The translations under genes and the position numbers were made by a program. A stretch of 64,000 bases of DNA from Dysidea avara (taxonomy: Eukaryota; Porifera; Demospongiae; Dictyoceratida; Dysideidae), in assembly GCF_963678975.1 (NCBI RefSeq), contig NC_089273.1, positions 8,804,614 to 8,868,613 on the forward strand, read 5' to 3'. Of this stretch, positions 1 to 8,357 are shown one piece after another. A model generated the notes under the pieces. It saw only the letters and a program-made list of their open reading frames with translations, did not search any database and had not been told where the DNA came from. How positions within the stretch are numbered: position 1 is the first letter of the stretch; every line of letters begins with the position of its first letter.

Positions 1-538
1 CATCCTGTAGAGAAGAAGTTACCTTGTAGAGAGTTCAGCTACAAAGAAACCATCATGTAGGGAGTTCAGCTACAAAGAAACCACCATGTAGAGAGTTTAG
101 CTACAAACAAATCACCTGTAGAGAGTTCAGCTAGAAACAAATCACCCCGTAGAGAGATCAGCTGGACGAAGTCACCTTGTAGAGAGTTCAGCTACAAAGA
201 AACCATCATGTAGAGAGTTCAGCTGCAAACAAATCACCCTGCAGAGAGTTCAGCTGCAACAAATCACCCTGTAGAGAGTTCAGCTAGACGAAGTCACCTT
301 ATACAGAGTTCAGCTACAAAGAAACCATCATGTAGAGAGTTCGGCTACAAAGACACCACCATGTAGAGAGTTTAGCTGCAAACAAATCACCTGTAGAGAG
401 TTCAGCTAGAAACAAAATACCCTGTAGAGAGACCAGCTAGAAGAGGTTACCTTGTAGAGAGTTCAGCTACAAAGAAACCATCCTGTATATAGTTCAGCTA
501 CATTTCAAGTCACCCAGTAGAGAGATCAGCTGCAAAAA
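1..538 (+). repeat. 30-31 bp minisatellite array (tail of composite copy D)
   Basis: Tandem units of 30-31 bp built on GTAGAGAGTTCAGCTACAAA followed by a variable 10-bp end (such as GAAACCATCAT or CAAATCACCCT). Variant monomers (AGCTACAAAG, AGCTGCAAAC, GATCAGCTAG) alternate, giving a loose higher-order pattern. The array runs off the left edge and leads rightward into the linker and palindrome, the same order as in complete copies A and B. Confidence 0.95.
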
Positions 539-1070
539 AATATCCTGTGGGGAATAATGGGCATGTAATAAATATATGTATATAATTTGTATAATTACTA
601 ATAAAATCAAAAATAATTGAAGTACTAAAATTCTTCTTTAAGTTCTTTTCTTCTTCCTGTAGTAAAGAAAAAAACACATGGGTTAAAAAAGCCCCAAAGC
701 CAGCCATAGGCCGGCTTTGCAGTATACAAATACAAAAAGAAGTGATATCTAATCAAAAACAGCCAAGCTGTAAAAAAAGGTGCGGCCCCCAAAAAGGCCA
801 TGGTGAAAAAAGATGTGAAATCCAAGGTGGCGGCCAAGAAATGGCTGTGATGGTAGGTTAATGGTTACATTTTAATAACAACAATTCAGGTGAATTTTGT
901 GCCGCTTGGTCTTGGCACCAAATTCACCTGAATTGTTGTTATTAAAATGTAACCATTAACCTACCATCACAGCCATTTCTTGGCCGCCACCTTGGATTTC
1001 ACATCTTTTTTCACCATGGCCTTTTTGGGGGCCGCACCTTTTTTTACAGCTTGGCTGTTTTTGATTAGAT
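539..1070 (+). mobile_element. Linker plus palindromic end of composite element (copy D)
   Basis: An AT-rich linker (539-746) contains a GC hairpin (AAAGCC..GGCTTT around 695-720). It leads into a 324-bp palindrome (747-1070) that begins ATCTAATCAAAAACAGCC and ends with the reverse complement GATTAGAT. The two arms are about 155 bp each with a short loop near 905-918. Just inside each end is a small hairpin, ACAGC-TTG-GCTGT. The linker matches those of copies A, B and C almost base for base. Confidence 0.93.
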
Positions 1071-1294
1071 CTCCTTTAACAAGAGTAATCTGAATATTAA
1101 GTCTGCCCCAGTCAAGCCCACATTTAATTATTATTTTTGTTGAGGATCACATGAAATACCAAAATTAAAACTATGCAGTTAAGGGAAATCATTTTAGGTC
1201 ATATTTAAAGCCTGTCCAGCCTACTCTGGACAAATCTTAAATACTCACATGCTCCATTTTTGCATACCCAGTTATGTAGCTAATGATTATGAAA

Positions 1295-1967
1295 TGTGAC
1301 CCTATTTTGGAAAACCAAATATACATTTTGGAAAACCAAATATACAATTTGGAAAACCAAATATACATTTTGGCACATTGGCCAAATTTCTGTTTTATTG
1401 CTAAACCGAAGCACTGAGTGGTTATCTACCTTGTGTGAAAATTTTGCAATGATACAATGAAGCATTCCAAAGATATGGCTGATTTACTGTCTAATACATA
1501 ACAAACTAACTTTTCAATATCAGTTTATAGTACTGTATAGTGATCAGGTGAGACAAATTGATGACAAATCACTTTGTTGACAGATTTCCATTCCTACAAT
1601 CTAAAATGGATAAAAAGAGATCCTAGATAGTTTAATCATGTGCTTTTAGTGTTTTACTTCAATTAAATCACATGTATTATGGTCTAAAGAGAAAAAATGT
1701 TTGGTTTTATAGATGAAAATAATCACCCAATTTGTAAGTTAATTGTTATCCCACACAATGTGAAACTGCTACATAGTCTGATATAATTAAGTGTATCTCC
1801 TAGATAAAAGAAGCTATGGGTGTGAAACTTCACAGCAAGAAGGCTTAATAGTTGCTTCATCAGAATGTCCAAAAAAGTAATTTTAAAAAATCTCTGAAAT
1901 TTTCAATTGAGTTTTTCCACAAATTTTACTTGTGCCCAAATGTATGGTTTTCCAAAATATGGTCACA
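1295..1967. mobile_element. TIR element of the TGTGAC family (non-autonomous)
   Basis: The ends are inverted: TGTGACCCTATTTTGGAAAA on the left and its diverged reverse complement (TTTTCCAAAATATGGTCACA) on the right. An AA dinucleotide flanks both ends, compatible with a 2-bp target duplication. The interior aligns in the opposite orientation with the element at 53655-54283 (shared stretches around GCTGTGAAGTTTCA and GGGATAACAATTA). No transposase frame is visible. Confidence 0.75.
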
Positions 1968-2156
1968 AATACAGTGTTTGTGAACACTATAATAATTATT
2001 AGTTAATTATTGATATTGATGTATATGTTTCATTTCTGAGCTTGACTCCAATGTAGTGTACTTTAAAGAATTGGTATGTTCTTCATTACATGGAACACAT
2101 TTTAGTGATTTGTAGTGTGTTCTTGTATGTGCTTTGAGTTAAATTTGAATAATCAT

Positions 2157-2162
2157 TTTATT
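2157..2162 (-). promoter_or_regulatory. Poly(A) signal of FReD-1
   Basis: AATAAA on the minus strand, about 155 nt past the FReD-1 stop codon. It lies in a 3' flank conserved in the other FReD copies. Exact counterparts are at 24565-24570 (FReD-3) and 33787-33792 (FReD-4). Confidence 0.6.
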
Positions 2163-2317
2163 CAGTTAAATAACAATAACACTAGCTAATAATGCTAAAT
2201 GAAAATGTGGTACAACTGTACTGAAATACACTACCAGTTTATAATGTACATGATGTGATTACAATACTAATAGCTACATGATAGTCAGTCAAATAACACA
2301 CATCATCACTGATGAAG

Positions 2318-3061
2318 TTAAATGATGCAATTCTTTGGTCTGATTTTGATTTCTATAAATGGTAGAGGATGATACTTGCCATTGAGGTATATTGTTTGCT
2401 TGTGATTGTACTGATGATTGAGATATAGAACAGAGCAGTGATTGTACCACCATCCACCACCATTGCCACCTTTATTAGCTACTGCACAATTTCTACTCCA
2501 TCTATCATTATCCCTATCCCTTGTTGTGAATTTCCGACCATTTAATGACCAACTGAAATCAGTTGTAACTGTATAAAATAGATCAGTTGTAACTCCATCA
2601 AATCCTGATATGGTTAACGGATACTGTTCAGTGGCTGGTCCTACTCTAAAGTTACTGTATGACAGATAACCTTTTATTCCATTAGTAAATGTATAGTCAA
2701 TACGTAGCTCCCACTGTCCTTGACTGGTAAGACAATGGATGGCATGTAGTCCATACCAAAATTCTCCAGCCAGGCTACCAAATCCCATCTCATACTCCCA
2801 CCAAAATCTATTGAAATCTTCAGAGCCATCTTTCCTCCTCTGAATAACCAGCCATCCTCCACCATCAGTGACAGTGTCACAATATCCTTGTACTGTAGTT
2901 CCTTGTCCACACAAGTCAATGATGGTGTATACTCCTGAGGTGTTCTTGTTGATAGAGAAGTAGTGATCTTTAACAGCAATATTACAGCAGTTCTTTATAG
3001 CAGAAGTATCAGCTACCACTACTCCTAGAAGCAGCATTGTCATAATAATAGCAATGATCAT
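2318..3061 (-). CDS. FReD-1: secreted fibrinogen-related protein (intact)
   Basis: A 247-residue single-exon protein. Residues 1-16 are a hydrophobic signal peptide, followed by a short spacer with a CC pair (25-26). A fibrinogen C-terminal domain spans about 43-243. Family hallmarks visible are GVYTI (43), YCD (60), GGGWLVIQRRKDG (67-79), GFGSLAGEFW (93-102), the calcium-site motif DRDND (182-186) and GGWWYNHC (202-209). There is no collagen or coiled-coil region, unlike ficolins or angiopoietins. Family knowledge suggests a secreted lectin-like or recognition protein; the ligand is unknown. An upstream in-frame ATG at 3106 exists, but it lies only 18 nt below the TATA box, and FReD-2, -3 and -5 all start at the position equivalent to 3061. 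The gene is intact, with no frameshift or premature stop. Confidence 0.9.
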   Translation of the reverse strand: MIIAIIMTMLLLGVVVADTSAIKNCCNIAVKDHYFSINKNTSGVYTIIDLCGQGTTVQGYCDTVTDGGGWLVIQRRKDGSEDFNRFWWEYEMGFGSLAGEFWYGLHAIHCLTSQGQWELRIDYTFTNGIKGYLSYSNFRVGPATEQYPLTISGFDGVTTDLFYTVTTDFSWSLNGRKFTTRDRDNDRWSRNCAVANKGGNGGGWWYNHCSVLYLNHQYNHKQTIYLNGKYHPLPFIEIKIRPKNCII

Positions 3062-3123
3062 TGTAGACTTGTCAATGCTGTAAACTGTATAAACTGTATT
3101 GATCATAGCACATCAGAACACTC

Positions 3124-3130
3124 TTTTATA
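3124..3130 (-). promoter_or_regulatory. TATA box of FReD-1
   Basis: TATAAAA on the minus strand, 63 nt upstream of the chosen ATG, within a block (AGAGTAGTATAAAA) shared with FReD-2 and FReD-5. A start site 25-30 nt downstream would give a 5' UTR of about 35 nt and would exclude the more upstream ATG. Confidence 0.6.
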
Positions 3131-3242
3131 CTACTCTGTATTTCCTTATATGGTGACATGTTTCAATGTTTTATTGTAATGCAAAATTACCAAACATAGT
3201 ACCAATTCTATGTCATGACATTATTCACAAGATCACTTATCC

Positions 3243-3402
3243 TTATTAGGTAATGTGCTAGTGTGTTATTGTAATGTGGTTACTACCCCACATCTATGAA
3301 TATATCATATACCAATCAGCCTATATACACAATCCTGTAATGTGTACACGACTGATGAATATCATGTCCTAATATGGTAACCATTCTATTGCAAGTCGTC
3401 CA
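3243..3402 (-). promoter_or_regulatory. Conserved FReD upstream block (FReD-1)
   Basis: About 160 bp nearly identical upstream of all five FReD copies, starting about 180 bp before the ATG here. It includes GTGGTTACTACCCCACATC, a CCAAT motif at 3312-3316 in ACCAATCAGCC, and TGTGTACACGACTGATGAAT. It is more conserved than the sequence between it and the TATA box. I read it as a proximal promoter or enhancer; no factor can be assigned with certainty. Confidence 0.6.
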
Positions 3403-4475
3403 AATTATATATGATACACCCCAGTAGTACAGTAGTCCAGTACAAATACTGTACATGTTATAGTATTTAACAGCACAGTCAGCACCAGTTCAGTTGTAAA
3501 GTCATACTACAATTTGGTCTGTAATCATACAACAGAGCTATAAAGTTGTATACCTGACCCCCTCCTAGCTACACAGGCTTTCTGTAGCCTTCTTTGATGG
3601 TCCCTTGTGGTGTGCTATGTAGCAAAAATTTTCCAGTAGGTTACATTAATGATTTGAAGTATATTGAGTTGTGACCAAATTACATCTCAAATTTTCCACA
3701 TAGCTATGGTAATAATGCACAGTATAATATAGCTAGCTAATGTAATAACAGAACTAAAGGGACAACACATGATAAAAATGTCTTGGAAATCCTCACAAGT
3801 GTTAAGATAATGCTTTGTTCTGTTTATTCATAGAAACCTCTTACTGACATATGAACAGTAGCTTGGCTATGGCATTTCTATAATAGTTTTAAACTTTTAA
3901 CCAGCATGTGAACATTAGTTTGTCACTACTCCCAGGGGTGTGCCACAGCAACCAACATATAACTGTGTTGATTACAATAATATCTATATATAGTAGTTCC
4001 ATTGTACACTGTAGCTACATTAAATTTTAGCTTTATAGTGGAAGTACATTTGAATGAGAGATGGTACGGTTGTTAAGTTACAATCATAGTGCAGTCTTCA
4101 ATTAGATAAAATTTAACATTTTAGTAAAACTTTATCTTAATAAATTGCTAGCTATAAGTAAATTTAACACTAAACGGGTGCAATTATTAACTAATTAATT
4201 AATTATTACTTAATTAATTAATTGCTCATTTAGTATGAAATAACCTAGTACACAATAGTAATTGGTTTCTATCCATCTGTACACCTGTAGCTTCCAAAAT
4301 GTACATTAGGCCATGCAGCTTATTCCGTTGAATGACAGTGACACTAATAATACTAAATGAAAATGTGGTACAACTGTACTGAAATACACTACCAGGTTAT
4401 AGTGTACATGATGTGATTACAATACTAATAGCTACATGATAATCAGTCAAATAACACACATCATCACTGATGAAG
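3403..4475. other. Intergenic DNA between FReD-1 and FReD-2, no gene
   Basis: AT-rich, with no supportable reading frame. A TTAA-type simple repeat lies at about 4187-4222. The last 155 bp (about 4320-4475) are the 3' flank of FReD-2, homologous to 2200-2317. The poly(A) hexamer position there reads AATAAG. Confidence 0.6.
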
Positions 4476-5235
4476 TTAAATGATGCAATCCTTTGGTCTG
4501 ATTTTGATTTCTATGAATGGAAGTGGATACCACTGGTCATTGAGGTATATTGCATACTTGTTGTACTGATGGTTGGGATATAATTATATTGGAGCAGTCT
4601 CTGTACCACCATCCACCAGAATTATCACCATTAACATGTATTGCACAATTGTATGTACCTTCTAGTAGATCATTGTCCCTATCCCTTGTGGTGAACTCCA
4701 TTTCAATAAGTGAGCGTGGTGTTGTAAATGGATCAGTTGTAATTCCATCAAATCCTGATATGTTTAACGGATACTGTCCAGTGGCTGGTCCTATTCTAAA
4801 GTTACTGTATGATAGATAACTATTTGTTCCATTAGTAAATGAATAGTCAATACGTAGCTCCCATTGTCCTTGATTGGTCAAAATATGCATTCCACGTAAT
4901 CCAAACCAAAATTCTCCATTCAGGCTCCCAAATCCATCTCCATAATCTATCCAGTCTCTGTTAAAGTCAACACTTCCATTTTTTCTTCTCTGAACAACTA
5001 ACCATCCTCCTCCTCCAGTGGTAGTATCACAGTATACTCTAGTGTTGGAACACTTCACTCCACCAAAGTTACCAATAGTGTAGACACCTGGACTCTTTGC
5101 ATTGAAATGAGTATTATTGTAGCCAAGACAACAGCAGCTTTCAATGGGTCCACCATTAGTTTGACACTCTCTGTCAACCAGTACTATTCCTATAGCACTA
5201 ACCACTAGTATTGAAATAGTGATAGTATTGATCAT
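4476..5235 (-). pseudogene. FReD-2: fibrinogen-related gene with 3' frameshift
   Basis: The start is the ATG at 5233-5235, eight codons inside a longer open frame that lacks an earlier ATG. A signal peptide (MINTITISILVVSAIGIV) and CCC motif precede a fibrinogen domain with GGGGWLVVQRRKNG, DRDND and GGWWYRDC. After GGWWYRDCSN the frame shifts (near 4575-4590) and stops at 4537. The expected C-terminus (NHQY...LPFIEIKIRPKDCII) continues in another frame to a stop at 4476-4478. Promoter features are intact. It is either a recent pseudogene or an assembly error; if translated as is, it loses the last 30 or so residues including the final cysteine. Confidence 0.85.
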
Positions 5236-5292
5236 TGCAGACTTGTCAACACCGATCAACTGTAAACTGCTGATAGCACATCAGAGCAGTAT

Positions 5293-5299
5293 TTTTATA
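5293..5299 (-). promoter_or_regulatory. TATA box of FReD-2
   Basis: TATAAAA on the minus strand, about 58 nt upstream of the ATG, in the same AGAGTAGTATAAAA context as FReD-1. Confidence 0.55.
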
Positions 5300-5401
5300 C
5301 TACTCTGTATTTCCTTATATAGTCAAGTTAGAACATTACTATTGCAATGTAAAATTACCGAATATGGAGTTTGCTCTGTATTAACCTCAAGATTACCCAT
5401 C

Positions 5402-5560
5402 CTTATTAGGTAACATAATAGTGTGTTATTGTAATGTGGTTACTACCCCACATCTATGAATATATCATATACCAATCAGCCTATATACACAATCCTGTAA
5501 TGTGTACACGACTGATGAATCACATGTACTAATATGGTAATCATTACAAGTCATCCAATC
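5402..5560 (-). promoter_or_regulatory. Conserved FReD upstream block (FReD-2)
   Basis: Almost identical to 3243-3402 through the CCAAT motif (5472-5476) and the TGTGTACACGACTGATGAAT segment. It starts 167 bp upstream of the ATG. Confidence 0.6.
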
Positions 5561-5827
5561 AACATCTGAACACAAAGTTTCTTATTGGATGTACAATTTA
5601 ATATTAATGATGTGATGATGATATTTATGATTATGGGATATTGTGGATATGATTTAAAATTTTAGTGTATGGGCAGGTTTGAGGTACTAGTTTGCATTGC
5701 ACATGCTGGTAAGTCCTTTACAAAGATAATATACTTCAAAGCATCAGTGCTGGGAGTAATGCGTTACATAAGTAACACGTTACATAATATTATTACTTTT
5801 GTGGTATATACCTAAGTAATATTATAT

Positions 5828-5942
5828 AGTTATACAACGGCCACGAGTGCTCTGCCTGATATAAACGCACGAGCCTGAGGGCCGTTAGGCCCGAAGGCAA
5901 GTGCGTTTATACAGGCAGAGCACAAGTGCACGTTGTATAACT
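5828..5942. repeat. 115-bp foldback element
   Basis: Terminal AGTTATACAACG is inverted perfectly at the right end (CGTTGTATAACT). Arms of about 40 bp share GTGCTCTGCCTG and ATAAACGCAC around a GC-rich loop. It can form one long hairpin. Confidence 0.8.
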
Positions 5943-5945
5943 GTT

Positions 5946-6640
5946 ATGTACCACTCACCTAATAGGTGGGGAGAGTCGTACAAGACAGCTGTAACACTTA
6001 TAAAGGCCAGGTTTCTAACATCGATTGTGGGTAACCAAGCCAGAAGTTGCGATGACGTTCCCCCTGCAGTACTGAGATATTAAAAGCTAGTACGCTATGG
6101 GTTATATCACTAACCTGCATTTGCTGTTCGACTCTCATCATGTAGTGCTCAGCATGCCAGCGTGCCATATAGAATAAGCACCAGACTAATCACCATAGTG
6201 ATTCTCTCGAGCGAAAAAAAAAACAGCCAAATAGACGGTTTAAGTAAACAAAACCTAACTACTAAACGATACTAGTCTAATTCTTACTATTTACACTGGC
6301 TAAACTCGAATCTGGTGGCATGACAAAACTGGTTCCCACAACCGAACGTAAAGGTTAGTATTATTTAGAATATATTTGTTTTATTGAGTCATTGTCGAAG
6401 TGGACTACAGTTTAATCTGGGCTAAGATGGCACCAGACTAGTAAGGTGTATAAGTACGTTTATATATGTACACTAGAGTTGTGGCCACCCGCGTTGGCTT
6501 TTTCAATCGCCATTGGCTGCTTGAAAACATTATACGTATTGGTGACGTTAAGGCCCACAATCGACCTTTACATGTCAGGCTATAAAACAATTCGAGTGAT
6601 CTGTGAAGTGTCTTTCCACCTATTAGGTGAGGTGTCGTAG
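5946..6640. repeat. Degenerate inverted-repeat element
   Basis: CTCACCTAATAGGTGG near 5955 is inverted near 6615-6632 (CCACCTATTAGGTGAG). CGATTGTGGG near 6020 is inverted near 6555. The arms are otherwise diverged and there is no coding frame. Ends are approximate. Confidence 0.45.
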
Positions 6641-6659
6641 TGGTCTTCGCCACCGGCAC

Positions 6660-6835
6660 TTGTGCTACGCTGCACAAAACCGCAGCCAGTGCAATATCTG
6701 TATATTGCACTGCGATCGGTGCATTATAACTTATAATGCACTCGTTGTGGTCTACAAAACCGCAACCAGTGCATTATAAGGTATAATGCACTCGCTGCGG
6801 TCTGCAGCAGTGCAATATACAAATTATGGCACTGG
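6660..6835. repeat. Cluster of tandem AT-core hairpins
   Basis: Three successive perfect inverted repeats lie in about 150 bp: AGTGCAATAT..ATATTGCACT, GTGCATTATAA..TTATAATGCAC, and GTGCATTATAA..TATAATGCAC. They are separated by repeats of ACAAAACCGCARCCAGTGCA. A fourth half-site lies near 6807-6835. Confidence 0.7.
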
Positions 6836-6859
6836 CGGTGCCTTTGAACTGCCCACGCA

Positions 6860-7490
6860 GAGTGGTAGAGCAGCTCATGTATTTTCGACCCCCATGAGTT
6901 TTAGGACGCGATATTTCCTAGAAGAAAAATGAAAGCCGATCATTTATGGCACTATTATGAAGACCTATCACTTTAACCTCCATGTATAAAATTTGAAAGG
7001 ATTTGGTTATATCGTGTGGCTGCAGTGACCTTCGAAAGCCACTGTCCAAAAAAAATGGATGCTCGGACAAAGTAACGTTCGTTAGGACTCCTCCATCTCT
7101 ACCCTTCCCATGCAACTTATATGCTATTGTGTGGTAGTGATTGGTAGAGCTATCCTTGAGCTATCCCGTGATATAAGCAGATTAGATTTTTATCAGCTAC
7201 AATTGCAGCTATCGCCTTTTTCTCAGACGTGGTAACTTGAAGAATCGTCGAACACAAAATTGCAATTATAATTCCGGACACAGCAACTTATTTCGATTAC
7301 TTTGGCATTTTTTGAGTTTAAGTATAGTACTAGCTAAGAAACATTTGAAAACAGCTATTTAGGCACATGTGTAGAGGGATTTTTTTATCAATTCGAGATG
7401 GAAATAGTAGCTACCTCATTTAGCTACAATACATTAGGTCTAGAATAGCTACATAAAATTGCTCAAACTTAGTAATTTTATATATCAAGA
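6860..7490 (+). repeat. Left inverted arm inside the hAT-like unit
   Basis: Reverse-complementary to 13703-13769, 14477-15001 and 20530-20690 once the mariner-like MITE and the 5.5 kb insertion are removed. Shared landmarks include TGGACAGTGGCTTTCGAAGG, TCCGGAATTATAAT and GGAAATATCGCGTCC. No reading frame is credible on either strand. It supplies the uninterrupted version of two insertion sites. Confidence 0.85.
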
Positions 7491-7495
7491 CACAC

Positions 7496-8357
7496 GGTAG
7501 TGTGTCGTGCGGCCCAAGAAGACGGCGCGCCACACCGTGAGTATATTGACAGGAAGAACGAAAACGTCATTTTCACACCTTTGTATCTCGGTGATCACTT
7601 ATCTGATTGGAACCAAATTTGCTACACAGTTGCCCGCCAGCTAAGGGAGTCTACAATCCAAATTTGAAGGAAATCGCTCCAGCCATTTCCGAGATACGAG
7701 CTGCCAAAGTTTCGTTTTTTTTCCTTCGTTTTTATTTCTTCTACTTCTTCGTCTTTTCGCACACTTGCAAAAATTGCTGTAACAAGCAAACGCGTACTCC
7801 GATCGCCTTGAAATTTGGCACACAGAAAGGGAGTCCAAAGGCGAATCCTAGCATCAAATTTGGTACAAATCCGATTAATGGTTCAGGAGTTATGACCGAT
7901 TATTCGCGTAAAACAAGATCGATTTGTTGTCACGCCTACAGGGTAAACCGCTTCATGGAATGAGTTGAAAATTGCTATGTAGATGGAGTAACCATCGTAG
8001 GAGTTCCTTTTGGTGGTTTGAAAGGAACCGAGATAAAGACCAAGGAGATATGACACAAAACCCAACCTGTGTCACAATTACGCGATCGATTTTTATGAAT
8101 AAAAAAGTATTAGTTTTCACGCCTACTAGGCAAACCGCTTAGAGCAATGAGCTGAAAATCGGTGTATAGCTGGAATAATCTTCATTGAAAGTCCTTGCAG
8201 TAGTACAGAAGAATCGGATTACGAACCACTAAGTTATGATTCGAAAGCCAACTCCGTGTAGCAAATGCGAGATCGAGATACCCTAATAGAACAGTCACCC
8301 TAATAGAGCATTCGGCTAATTTATTTATTCCATTATAGAATTTTATTACATCACAAG
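7496..8357 (+). repeat. 5' module of composite A
   Basis: About 860 bp, more GC-rich than its surroundings, closely matching 35129-35997 and the reverse complement of 32561-33399. It begins with the terminal hairpin, then GCGGCCCAAGAAG and GGCGCGCC. It is internally built of degenerate repeats of about 155-190 bp carrying TCATAACTC-type cores. Open frames of about 116-118 codons (7607-7963) recur in copy B but hold a pyrimidine-tract-derived F-rich segment and match no family I know. It ends with GAGATACCCTAATAGAACAG and CCTAATAGAGCATTCGGC just before the array. Confidence 0.8.

Noticed and set aside
1-538. CRISPR-like appearance of the 30-bp repeats
   Set aside because: The units abut with no unique spacers and vary gradually. 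The context is eukaryotic, so this is a minisatellite.
3062-3106. Upstream ATG extending FReD-1 by 15 residues
   Set aside because: Only 18 nt below the TATA box, so probably upstream of the transcription start. The other FReD genes start at the position equivalent to 3061, and the extension would bury the signal peptide.
7607-7963. 118-codon frame in module A (116 codons in module B)
   Set aside because: Conserved only because the modules are near identical. Its F-rich centre comes from a polypyrimidine tract that varies in length, and copy C does not keep the whole frame.
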